From Tissierellia bacterium (GTDB taxonomy: Bacteria; Bacillota; Clostridia; Tissierellales; Peptoniphilaceae): a stretch of DNA of 33,883 nucleotides. This document shows, piece by piece, positions 8,521-16,967 of this stretch. The stretch lies in assembly GCA_030537815.1 (NCBI GenBank), contig JAUNVF010000024.1, positions 1 to 33,883 of the forward strand, given 5' to 3'. The first letter of the stretch is position 1. The number at the start of each line of letters is the position of its first letter. The notes under the pieces are model-generated. The model made no database searches. It saw nothing but the letters and a program-made list of their open reading frames with translations, and had not been told where the DNA came from. The position numbers and the translations under genes are program-made.

Positions 8521-9432
8521 ATGGATAATATGACGAGCGTATTTATACCTGTTGTCGTGCTTGGCGGACTTGGATTTGCATTTGCTCTGCTTCTCTCTTA
8601 TGCATCTAAGGTATTTCATGTAGCTGTTGATAGAAAAGTCGAGGAAGTTAGGGCTGCATTGCCTGGTGCAAACTGTGGAGCTTGTGGTTTTCCCGGTTGT
8701 GATGGTCTGGCAAAAGCGATAGCTTTAGACGGAGCATCTATAAGCTCTTGTCCAATCGGTGGTCAGGCTCTTGTAGAAAAGCTTGCCGAGATTATGGGGC
8801 AAGATGCTGTTGAGACGACAAAGGAAGTTGCGGTAGTAATGTGTCAAGGGGATGACGATAAAGCTGGAATAAAGTATAATTATCAAGGAATAGCAGATTG
8901 TCGATCTATGGCAGCCTTGCAAGGTGGAAATAAGATTTGTAATTATGGCTGTCTGGGTGGTGCAACTTGTCAATCCGTATGTGACTTTGATGCTATCAGG
9001 ATGGAAAATGGATTGGCTGTAATTGATAGAGATAAATGTACTGCATGTATGAGATGCATTGATATATGTCCTCAGAGGATTATAGACTTAGTTCCATATG
9101 ATATGATATCTGTTGTAAAATGTAAGAGTTATGCTTCAGGTAGAGATGTCAGAGGAGCTTGTAAAGTAGGATGTATAGGTTGTAAACAATGCGTGAGACA
9201 ATATCCAGAAGGTTTTGTCGTTGAAGATTTTCTTGCCAAAGCCGTTTACGATATTAAGGATATAGATCAAGAAAAATTGGATAATGCTATAGCAAAATGT
9301 CCACCGAAATGTATTTATCCCGGTCTTCAATTAAAAGAAGAAGCGGACAGGAAAAAAGCTGCTGAAAAGGCTGCTAAAGAGAAAGAAAAAGCGGCAGAAG
9401 AGAAAAAAGAAGAAGAAATAAAAGCTAGCTAA
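8521..9432 (+). CDS. rnfB: Rnf complex subunit B (ferredoxin-accepting Fe-S subunit), variant
   Basis: RnfB receives electrons from reduced ferredoxin. The 303-aa protein has one N-terminal membrane helix (about 5-27), the Fe-S domain ANCGACGFPGCDG with a following SSCPIGG, and then ferredoxin-like motifs. The first pair is complete (CNYGCLGGATCQSVC and CTACMRCIDICP). The C-terminal pair is degenerate. C218-xx-C221-xx-C224 is followed by Tyr228 in place of the fourth Cys, and the last motif has lost its first three Cys, keeping only C260 (KCPPKC). This should leave one instead of two clusters there. The tail (from about 268) is an Ala/Lys/Glu-rich helix. Last gene of the operon, followed by a terminator. 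Confidence 0.95.
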   Translation: MDNMTSVFIPVVVLGGLGFAFALLLSYASKVFHVAVDRKVEEVRAALPGANCGACGFPGCDGLAKAIALDGASISSCPIGGQALVEKLAEIMGQDAVETTKEVAVVMCQGDDDKAGIKYNYQGIADCRSMAALQGGNKICNYGCLGGATCQSVCDFDAIRMENGLAVIDRDKCTACMRCIDICPQRIIDLVPYDMISVVKCKSYASGRDVRGACKVGCIGCKQCVRQYPEGFVVEDFLAKAVYDIKDIDQEKLDNAIAKCPPKCIYPGLQLKEEADRKKAAEKAAKEKEKAAEEKKEEEIKAS

Positions 9433-9436
9433 AAAT

Positions 9437-9467
9437 AAAAGCATTCTACATCATGTAGGATGCTTTT
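9437..9467 (+). terminator. Rho-independent terminator of the rnf operon
   Basis: The arms 9437-9450 (AAAAGCATTCTACA) and 9454-9467 (TGTAGGATGCTTTT) pair over 14 bp with one G.U pair and a 3-nt loop. The hairpin begins right after the rnfB stop. Flanking A and T runs let it act in both directions, but no minus-strand gene ends here. Confidence 0.88.
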
Positions 9468-9551
9468 TAAATAATAATTGTAGGCATTATGATACTTGTT
9501 AATTAGCATTTTTGATGATAAACTATATCTATAATAATTATGGAGAAAATA

Positions 9552-9932
9552 ATGAAAAAAGGCGATATAATTACTATTTTTATAATTATAGTTCTCGGTT
9601 TATCTTTTTTGATTTTTATCAATAGAACTCAAAATCAAACAGGTAATTCTTATATAAGTATTCAAGTTGACGGTAAAGAGATTAAGAAAATTGAATTTGA
9701 TGAAAATACTATAGGGACAGAGTATGAAATAAATAATGAATTCGGATATAATAAATTAGAAATAGGAGAAAATAGAGTTAGGGTTATAGAAGCTGATTGT
9801 AAAGACAAAATCGATGTTAAGCAGGGATGGATTTCTAAGCCCGGCGAAACTTTAGTTTGTCTACCTCATAAATTGGTCATTGAGATCAAATCTGAGGATT
9901 CGGATGGCGACATCGACCATATCAATTACTAA
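9552..9932 (+). CDS. NusG domain II-containing membrane-anchored protein
   Basis: The 126-aa protein has one N-terminal membrane helix (about 7-25) and a small extracytoplasmic beta domain of the NusG domain II type found as a stand-alone protein in many Firmicutes. Recognisable are the segments YISIQVDGKEIKKIEF, IGENRVRVIEADCKDKIDV and ETLVCLPHKLVIEI. Its exact function is not established. In other genomes it commonly precedes the Gx-type membrane protein, as here, and is often near Rnf or flavin-transfer genes. The ATG at 9552 is chosen over 9540 because GGAG (9542-9545) lies 6 nt before it, while 9540 has no ribosome site. Both Cys residues (in EADCKD and LVCLP) could form a disulfide. Confidence 0.85.
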   Translation: MKKGDIITIFIIIVLGLSFLIFINRTQNQTGNSYISIQVDGKEIKKIEFDENTIGTEYEINNEFGYNKLEIGENRVRVIEADCKDKIDVKQGWISKPGETLVCLPHKLVIEIKSEDSDGDIDHINY

Positions 9933-9956
9933 TCAGCTTAATAAGAGTAAGCAATC

Positions 9957-10472
9957 ATGAGAAAATATATTTATTTATCGGTATTAGTTGCTGCTGCACT
10001 AGCACTTTCTTTACTCGAGATGGCTATTCCCTTGCCATTCATTGCGCCGGGCGCAAAACTTGGACTTTCCAATATGGTTATTCTGGTTTGTCTTATAATT
10101 TTTGGGTTTAAAGATGCTATGCTGGTAGCTGTAATGAAATCAGTTGTTTTAATGTTGGTTACAGGAAGTGTAACAGGCATGATATACAGTTTAGCGGGCG
10201 CTGTTCTCAGCGTCCTTGTCATGCACCTCGCATATACGAAATTATCAAAATTTTTAAGTTTAATCGGCGTCAGTATATTAGGAGCCACAGCTCATAATTT
10301 TGCACAGATTTCAGTTGCGGCGATGGTGATGCAAAATATTAAGATGTATAATTATCTGCCAATTCTTTTGATTACTGGAATTTTTACCGGTTATTTTGTC
10401 GGAATGTCGTCAAATTATATTTCAAAACATCTGCTTAAAATAGGATTGATGGACAAGATGAGGAGAGAATAA
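9957..10472 (+). CDS. Gx transporter family protein (HepS/HepI-like membrane protein)
   Basis: The 171-aa, very hydrophobic protein has about five or six membrane segments. It belongs to the family annotated as Gx transporter or heptaprenyl diphosphate synthase component I, and it resembles ECF-type substrate-binding membrane proteins. Typical segments are PGAKLGLSNMV (about 31-41), GFKDAMLVAVMKSV and AHNFAQISVA. Substrate and role are unknown. The gene follows the NusG domain II gene by 24 nt and overlaps the radC start (TAATGA), so it is part of the long downstream operon. Confidence 0.85.
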   Translation: MRKYIYLSVLVAAALALSLLEMAIPLPFIAPGAKLGLSNMVILVCLIIFGFKDAMLVAVMKSVVLMLVTGSVTGMIYSLAGAVLSVLVMHLAYTKLSKFLSLIGVSILGATAHNFAQISVAAMVMQNIKMYNYLPILLITGIFTGYFVGMSSNYISKHLLKIGLMDKMRRE

Positions 10473-11260
10473 TGACTGATAAAGACCTTGATATTGCTGA
10501 AGATAAAATAGAATTCTACGAACCAAATAAAATCAAGCAAGATGATAAAAGCGATGAATATTTTAGTCTGAAGAAATTGGAAAATATTAGAATCAAGGAT
10601 TTAAATGAATTTGATAGGCCTATGGAGAAGCTAAAATTTGAAGGTTGTGAGTATTTAAGCGATGCGGAGCTATTTGCCATATTATTAGGCACGGGAACGA
10701 GAGATTGCTCAGCTTTAGATTTAGCAAATAGACTTTTGGTTCATATAGGAAATCATGAAGCATTAATGGATACTACTGTGGAAGAGCTGATGCAGATAAA
10801 GGGAATTGGATTGGCCAAAGCTTCGAGAATCGTTGCAGGTCTTGAACTTGGAAAGAGATTGAGCAGGAGAAAATCGATAAGAAATATTAAAATAAACTCA
10901 CCTTCGAGTATTGCAGATATCTTTATGGAAAGATACAAATACGAAGAGAAGGAGCATTTTTCGATATTATTATTGGACACGAAAAATCAGATTATCGGGG
11001 AGGTCCGAGTTTCTACCGGAGATTTAAATAAATCTATCGTCAATCCCAGAGAAGTTTTTAAAATCGCAATTAAAAAAAGTGCTAATTCGATTATATTAGT
11101 ACATAATCATCCTTCTGGAGATGCTAGAGCTTCAAATGAAGATATAAATGTAACTAGGAGATTGATTGAAGCCGGAGAGATAATTGGTATAAAAATACTC
11201 GATCATCTCATTATCGGTTACAATGAATATTTTAGTATGAAAGAAGAAAATATAATATGA
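10472..11260 (+). CDS. radC: RadC family JAMM/MPN+ protein with N-terminal extension
   Basis: RadC-family proteins carry a JAMM-type zinc site. Their cellular role is uncertain, and an early link to DNA repair has not held up well. The 262-aa protein contains a helix-hairpin-helix region (about 90-125, MQIKGIGLAKASRIVAG) and the metal motif H211-N-H213-P with S221 and D224. The family's usual start (short basic segment, then RPMEKL) lies at about residue 45, so this copy has an extra acidic N-terminal segment of about 36-40 residues. The ATG at 10472 has a GAGGAGAG site. No better ATG lies near the usual family start. radC next to mreB is the standard Firmicutes order. Confidence 0.93.
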   Translation: MTDKDLDIAEDKIEFYEPNKIKQDDKSDEYFSLKKLENIRIKDLNEFDRPMEKLKFEGCEYLSDAELFAILLGTGTRDCSALDLANRLLVHIGNHEALMDTTVEELMQIKGIGLAKASRIVAGLELGKRLSRRKSIRNIKINSPSSIADIFMERYKYEEKEHFSILLLDTKNQIIGEVRVSTGDLNKSIVNPREVFKIAIKKSANSIILVHNHPSGDARASNEDINVTRRLIEAGEIIGIKILDHLIIGYNEYFSMKEENII

Positions 11261-11272
11261 TGGGAGATATAT

Positions 11273-12295
11273 ATGAGTAAGATATTCAGCTTTATTGCAG
11301 GCGATATCGGAATCGACCTAGGTACGATAAATACAATTGTATATGCGGATAAAAAAGGAATAGTGATTAATGAACCTTCAGTAGTTGCCATAGATATAAA
11401 TACCGGAGAGATAGTTGCGGTAGGACAAAAAGCTTGGGACATGATTGGTAAGACGCCATCGAATATCGTATCTATGAGGCCTTTAGAAGAAGGCGTGATT
11501 TCTGATTACGAAATTACACAAGCAATGCTAAAATACTTTATCGATAAATCTGTATCGGGCTTTTCGTTTTTATCTCCCAGAGTTGTAGTTTCCATACCTT
11601 CAGGTATAACTGATGTGGAAAAAAGAGCGGTTGAAGATGCAGTTCTTCAGGTAGGAGCTAGAGATGTATTATTGGTCGAAGAATCTATAGCATCTGCTGT
11701 CGGAATGGGGCTACCTGTATATGAACCTAAGGGAAATATGCTAGTTAATATAGGTGGAGGTACGACAGAGGTCGCTGTGATATCTCTTGGGGGAATTGTT
11801 TGTTCTAAATCGATATTTATCGGTGGAGATAAATTTAATTCTTTAATAATTGATCATGTCAAAGACGAATATGAATTGATGATAGGATATAGTACTGCCG
11901 AAGAGATAAAGCTAGAGATAGCTTCAGCTGTAGATGTCGAAGAAGATCGAGTTATAAGCGTATCTGGAAGGGATTTGGTCAGCGGTTTACCGGAGAAAAA
12001 GGATATAAAATCAAAAGCTATCTCCAAATTGATAAGAGATCAGGTTTACGAGATAGCCGATGGAATTAAATCAGTTTTGGAAAGAACGCCACCGGAACTG
12101 TCAGCAGATATAATGCAAAATGGAATATATCTAACCGGCGGTTCAGTAAAACTGAAAGGACTTTCACAAATCTTAGCGGAAGCTGTAAGCATGCCCTTTA
12201 CTGTTGACCAGGAACCCATGTTGAGTGCAGGGCTGGGAACCGGCGAATTGATAAAGAAATTTAATGAAATTAAAAAGTCCAGAATAACTAAGTAG
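11273..12295 (+). CDS. mreB: rod-shape-determining actin homolog MreB
   Basis: MreB polymerises under the membrane and directs the elongasome, guiding lateral wall synthesis. The 340-aa protein has the actin-fold phosphate motifs IGIDLGTINTIVY (about 13-25) and NIGGGTTEVAVISLGG, the adenosine motif LTGGSVKLKGL, and a conserved QVGARDVLLVEE segment. Length and motifs are standard. The short N-terminal MSKIFSFIAG is amphipathic and may bind the membrane. It is followed after 7 nt by mreC. Confidence 0.97.
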   Translation: MSKIFSFIAGDIGIDLGTINTIVYADKKGIVINEPSVVAIDINTGEIVAVGQKAWDMIGKTPSNIVSMRPLEEGVISDYEITQAMLKYFIDKSVSGFSFLSPRVVVSIPSGITDVEKRAVEDAVLQVGARDVLLVEESIASAVGMGLPVYEPKGNMLVNIGGGTTEVAVISLGGIVCSKSIFIGGDKFNSLIIDHVKDEYELMIGYSTAEEIKLEIASAVDVEEDRVISVSGRDLVSGLPEKKDIKSKAISKLIRDQVYEIADGIKSVLERTPPELSADIMQNGIYLTGGSVKLKGLSQILAEAVSMPFTVDQEPMLSAGLGTGELIKKFNEIKKSRITK

Positions 12296-12302
12296 GTATA
12301 TT

Positions 12303-13160
12303 ATGAATCAGGAAAATAAAAAGAAAAAAATAATTTCAGCTTCAATCACGATTGTCATTTTAATTATATTGATGATCCTAACTTCAAGGCCAAATAAAGT
12401 TATCCCAATGGCGGAAGATATTTTAGGATCTGTTTTCAATCCCCTCAATAAGGCTGTAAGCTATACCAGCTCTAAGGGCAGAGATGCATTCGTATATGTA
12501 TTTGGCACTAGAAAGATGAGGACCGAAAACAAAGAATTGAAAGAGGAAAATGAAAATCTAAAAAAAGAGATCGCCATCTATCAGTCATTAATTGCTAAGG
12601 CTGAATTTTTGGAAGATGAATACAATCTCCTTAAAAAAACTGAATTTAATTTGACTCCTGCTTATATAATATCAAAAGATCCCAATAATTTCTTTATTAA
12701 TTTCACTATAGATAAGGGAAAGAAAGATGGAGTTAAGGCGGGAGATATTATAGTTACTGGCCAAAAGTACACGGATTCCAATTATATAGAATCGGTAGTT
12801 GGAAAGGTCGAATCGGTAGGGAATAATTGGGCGAAAGTATCATCCATTATAGATGAAAATACAAGTATCTCTTTTAAAAATGCCAGAACTCTTGAATTAG
12901 GTGTAATAGACGGCAAAGGGGAAAAAGGATTGTCGGGATATGTCTTTGATTCAGAATCGGATATAAAGGTCGGAGATAAATTATTGACATCGGGGCTTGG
13001 TGGAGTTTTTCCGCGAGATCTATATATCGGAGAAGTAATAGATGTAAAGATGACCGAGGAATTAGTGGTACAAATACTCGTCGAATCAAAAGTAGATTTT
13101 AGCAATCTTTACAGGGTTTTGGTTTTAGACAGAAATGAGGGACAGTATGAACAGGATTAG
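12303..13160 (+). CDS. mreC: rod shape-determining protein MreC
   Basis: MreC links the cytoplasmic MreB filaments to the wall enzymes, binding PBP2. The 285-aa protein has an N-terminal membrane helix (about 10-27). A coiled coil rich in K and E follows (about 73-110). The extracytoplasmic beta-barrel domain contains KGKKDGVKAGDIIVTG and TSGLGGVFPRDLYIGEV, both family hallmarks. The ribosome site is weak (TAGGT). Its 3' end overlaps mreD by 14 nt. Confidence 0.95.
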   Translation: MNQENKKKKIISASITIVILIILMILTSRPNKVIPMAEDILGSVFNPLNKAVSYTSSKGRDAFVYVFGTRKMRTENKELKEENENLKKEIAIYQSLIAKAEFLEDEYNLLKKTEFNLTPAYIISKDPNNFFINFTIDKGKKDGVKAGDIIVTGQKYTDSNYIESVVGKVESVGNNWAKVSSIIDENTSISFKNARTLELGVIDGKGEKGLSGYVFDSESDIKVGDKLLTSGLGGVFPRDLYIGEVIDVKMTEELVVQILVESKVDFSNLYRVLVLDRNEGQYEQD

Positions 13161-13638
13161 AGCATTTATTGCAGTACTAATAACGATAATACTACAGGTT
13201 AGTATTTTTTCTAGAATAGAAGTTTTTGGCGTGAGTCCAAATCTTGCGATTCCTGTCATAACGGCTCTTTCCATCGGTTTTGGATCTTTTTCAGGAGGAT
13301 ATTCGGGCTTGGCGATGGGACTTGTTGAAGATATTCTATTTTCAAAAGTCATAGGTTTTAGAGCTTTAATATATTTTGTAATGGGTTTTATGATTGGAAA
13401 TAATGAATACAGACTCAATATAAAAGAAAATAAAACAGGTATGATAATCACTGCTATATCGACCTTTGCTTTTTATTTAGTATTTTTAGCAGTTCAGCTT
13501 TTTATTGGCAATACAAAGCTAATAAATTATTTGAAAGGTCCCATATTTTTAGAGATTTTTATGAATATAATAATTTATTATTTGGTGATGAAGATATTTA
13601 GAAAAATATTTATATTTCCTAATGTCAGATATTATTAG
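13147..13638 (+). CDS. mreD: rod shape-determining protein MreD
   Basis: MreD is the small multi-helix membrane partner of MreC in the elongasome. The 163-aa protein has about five hydrophobic segments and the family motifs SPNLAIPVITALSIGFG and GLAMGLVEDILFSKVIGF. The start at 13147 is preferred over 13135 because GAGGG (13137-13141) lies 5 nt before it and MNRIRAF fits the family start. It overlaps mreC and is followed by the PBP2 gene after 8 nt. Confidence 0.92.
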   Translation: MNRIRAFIAVLITIILQVSIFSRIEVFGVSPNLAIPVITALSIGFGSFSGGYSGLAMGLVEDILFSKVIGFRALIYFVMGFMIGNNEYRLNIKENKTGMIITAISTFAFYLVFLAVQLFIGNTKLINYLKGPIFLEIFMNIIIYYLVMKIFRKIFIFPNVRYY

Positions 13639-13646
13639 GTGATAAG

Positions 13647-16600
13647 ATGAATAATAAATACTTAAAAAGATTGAATATAACTACTATAATATTAATTGTA
13701 ATGATGGCTGCACTCATTGTCGCTACATTTAAACTAATGATAGTCGAGGGGAGTAAGTACAGGGAAATTTCTGATAATAAGAGGATAAAAGATATTCATA
13801 TAACTGCTCCTAGAGGTAATATATACGATAGGAACGGAGTGCTTTTAGCAGGAACCAGACCCTCTTTTTCTGTTCAGCTCTTGGCTGATGAGACAAAAAT
13901 GCTATCCATGGAAGAGAGAAACAGACAATTCTTAACTCTGATAAGGCTTTTAGAAGAAGATGGAACTACATATATCGAGGATATGCCTATCAGGATGAAT
14001 ACTTTTTCCTATAAGGATGTAGATGATTATTTAAAAGAAGATCTTCCCCCTGACGAAAAGGCTATCGAGATTATTATAGAAAATAAATTGATTCCTGAAT
14101 TGATCCTACAAGCTAAAAAGTCAGGTTCGGATGAAGGATTTGACTTTATAATCGCAAATAGAGCTTTAAATGCATTGCAGTCTAAGGGGATAAATATCCC
14201 TATGAGAGTCAAATACGATGGCTCTGTATCGGCAGAATTTAAAGGTACAGAAGTAGTTGATGAATTCTTAAAGAGAAATGATTTGTCGGGTAATGAAAAT
14301 CCAATAGATGTACTGGTAGATAAGATTAATGAAGATAAAAATATAATAAGAAAGATATTAAATCATCCGATTGCAAGGCAAATGGCTTATGAATTGATAA
14401 AGTCGAAGGGACTTTCAGAGAATTTAGTATTAAATGAATTTGATTTATCAGATGATAGAGAATATCTATTGAATAAGGTCGAATTAAATAAAAAATTCCC
14501 TGTGATAAATTTAGAATCAGATCCAAAAGAGGATTTTGTAAATATAGTCGATAAAAGTTCAATGAATCTCTTATTGGAAAAAGTTGAGATTACAGATAAA
14601 AATGAAGTTATCGAACCGGCTAAAATTCTAATAAATATGATAGAGAAAAAAACCGGTAAAAGCACAGGCCTAGTAGCGAAAGCCGATTTGGCAGAAGAGA
14701 TTGCTACGATATCCTATGCAGACGAAAACCAAAAAACATCAGAAAAGCCTATCGATATGCTGATTAGATTAGGTAGAGAATCCGGAGTATTGCCTAAGTT
14801 TATAACTGATGAGAAGATTAAATATATTGCACAGGAATCGAATACACAAGCCGGTATAATTCCTCAGATTTCAGTTATTGAATGGGACTATATATTTGTG
14901 AAGAATAAGAATGATCTATTTGAAAAATACGGTCTTAAAAAAGATAGCGATACAAAATCCCTCCTCGATAAGATGAGAGATTTTTACGATATAGACACAG
15001 AAGATGACTATGAGGCATTGGCATTGATATCGATCCACAGAAAGCTTGAAAGTCAAGGTCATTTGGGATATCAACCGATCAATATAGCATATGGAATCAA
15101 GGAAAAGACGATATCTAAAATTGAAGAAAATATTAAAAATAATTCAGGAATAAATATATCTATAGAGCCTGTAAGATATTATCCCGAAGGAAAGAGTGCT
15201 GCTCATGTTCTCGGATATTTGGGAAGGATATCGCAGCCTGACGAAATACAAAAATACGTGGAAGAAAAGGGGTACGGGCCTAATGAACTTATAGGTAAGA
15301 CGGGAGTAGAAGAGAGTTTTGAAAATGTATTAAGAGGAATGGACGGCAAGAGAGTAGTAGAAGTCGATTCCCTTGGAAATAGAACTCAGACATTGGATGA
15401 AAAATCGCCTATTCCCGGCAGTTCAGTATATCTGACTAATGATATCGAGCTTCAAAAAGTCGCTGAAGATGCGCTTAGACAAACTCTGGAGAAGCTAAGA
15501 GAAGGCGGGGAATTCGAATCTAAATGGGGCAATGCGCCCTTGAGGGGAAATGAGCAGGAAGGCAGACCGTATTATAATGCTTCTAGTGGTGCAGTCGTAG
15601 TTCTCGATATAGAAACGGGAGAGGTTTTAGCACTTGCAAACGAAAAATCATATGATCCGAATCTATTCGCCACTGGGATTTCAAATAGCGATTGGAAAAG
15701 TTTATTTCCTGATGATGAAAAAAACCCATTGGCAGACCGACCATTGTTAAATATTGCTATGCAGTCTCAGATTCAACCTGGATCGACTTTCAAACTCCTC
15801 TCATCTCTTGCTGCACTTGAGAAGGGGCTAAGCCCTGAGAGGGAGATAGAAGACTCAGGATATGTTGAGATAGGAGATACCATCTTCGGATGTTGGCTAT
15901 GGAATACGGCTAGGGAAACTCATGGATATGAAAATCTCTACTCGGCTATTCGTGATTCATGTAATTTTTACTATTATGCATTAGCATTAGGAGAGAATCC
16001 TCAGACAGGAGATATTATCGGATTACAATTGGATATTGACGATATAAGAAAGACTGCTATCAAGCTTGGTCTCGACACTCCTACAGGAATCGAAATTAAT
16101 ATACCATATGAAAGTGGGGGCAGACTGCCAAATCCCGATGAAAAGAAACAAACCATGAAATCTCTTTTAAGTATATTTTTAGAGGAAAATTTGGAGAAAT
16201 ATATAAAAAAAGACAAGGATATCAATCCTGTTATTATGACTGATATGATAAAGACGATATGTTCATGGGTTGAGGAAGAAGCGACGATAACAAGGGAAGA
16301 TATAGAACAGAGGCTTGAAGACTTAGGGATAGATGCTGAAAAAGAAATAGATGAAGATCTGGGCAATATAACCGATATAATCAAGTATAATTATATTGAT
16401 CAATCCGGTTGGAATATAACCGATATGTTAAATGTCGTGATAGGACAGGGTCAAAATGCTTATACTCCTCTCCAAATGGCGAATTATGTTTCCATATTTG
16501 CAAATGGTGGATATAAAAATAAGATCTCTGTCATCAAAGAAGTCAAGAGTTATGATGATACAAAAGTTCTACTTAAAAATGAGCCAGTTAGGCAGAGAAT

Positions 16601-16967
16601 CGAATTAAATAATTATGAGAATTTAAAATATATTGGAACAGGTATGAATATGGCTTCGCATTTCGGATCATTGCAGAGGGTATTTGGGAATTTCCCGGTA
16701 GAAGTCGCATTAAAGACGGGAACTGCCGAAAGAGATGGCTTGAATCCAGAAACCGGTGAAAAATTTGACGATTATAGTTGGATGGTAGCTTTTGCACCAT
16801 ATGACAAACCAAAAATCGCCATAGCGACTCTCTTATATCAAGCGGGTTCAGGATCAAATTGTGCATCCATAGTTAGAGAAGTCGTCGGAGAATATTTAAA
16901 AATGGAACCAAATCCCGAAGAAGTAAATACAGATTTGGAAATTCCAAGTGATGAGGTAATAGAATGA
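13647..16967 (+). CDS. mrdA: penicillin-binding protein 2 (elongasome transpeptidase), unusually large
   Basis: PBP2 cross-links peptidoglycan during elongation, together with RodA and MreBCD. The 1106-aa protein has an N-terminal anchor (about 9-31) and the pedestal motif ITAPRGNIYDRNGVLLAGT (about 52-70). The transpeptidase domain carries STFK (catalytic S713, K716), S771-C-N773 and K1023-T-G1025. The catalytic set is complete. The protein is several hundred residues longer than the roughly 600-700 aa of typical PBP2. The extra length is mainly an acidic segment at about residues 90-470 in the pedestal, plus a charged helical insert at about 835-905 between SCN and KTG. It sits after mreD and overlaps the next gene by 4 nt (ATGA). 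Confidence 0.94.
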   Translation: MNNKYLKRLNITTIILIVMMAALIVATFKLMIVEGSKYREISDNKRIKDIHITAPRGNIYDRNGVLLAGTRPSFSVQLLADETKMLSMEERNRQFLTLIRLLEEDGTTYIEDMPIRMNTFSYKDVDDYLKEDLPPDEKAIEIIIENKLIPELILQAKKSGSDEGFDFIIANRALNALQSKGINIPMRVKYDGSVSAEFKGTEVVDEFLKRNDLSGNENPIDVLVDKINEDKNIIRKILNHPIARQMAYELIKSKGLSENLVLNEFDLSDDREYLLNKVELNKKFPVINLESDPKEDFVNIVDKSSMNLLLEKVEITDKNEVIEPAKILINMIEKKTGKSTGLVAKADLAEEIATISYADENQKTSEKPIDMLIRLGRESGVLPKFITDEKIKYIAQESNTQAGIIPQISVIEWDYIFVKNKNDLFEKYGLKKDSDTKSLLDKMRDFYDIDTEDDYEALALISIHRKLESQGHLGYQPINIAYGIKEKTISKIEENIKNNSGINISIEPVRYYPEGKSAAHVLGYLGRISQPDEIQKYVEEKGYGPNELIGKTGVEESFENVLRGMDGKRVVEVDSLGNRTQTLDEKSPIPGSSVYLTNDIELQKVAEDALRQTLEKLREGGEFESKWGNAPLRGNEQEGRPYYNASSGAVVVLDIETGEVLALANEKSYDPNLFATGISNSDWKSLFPDDEKNPLADRPLLNIAMQSQIQPGSTFKLLSSLAALEKGLSPEREIEDSGYVEIGDTIFGCWLWNTARETHGYENLYSAIRDSCNFYYYALALGENPQTGDIIGLQLDIDDIRKTAIKLGLDTPTGIEINIPYESGGRLPNPDEKKQTMKSLLSIFLEENLEKYIKKDKDINPVIMTDMIKTICSWVEEEATITREDIEQRLEDLGIDAEKEIDEDLGNITDIIKYNYIDQSGWNITDMLNVVIGQGQNAYTPLQMANYVSIFANGGYKNKISVIKEVKSYDDTKVLLKNEPVRQRIELNNYENLKYIGTGMNMASHFGSLQRVFGNFPVEVALKTGTAERDGLNPETGEKFDDYSWMVAFAPYDKPKIAIATLLYQAGSGSNCASIVREVVGEYLKMEPNPEEVNTDLEIPSDEVIE

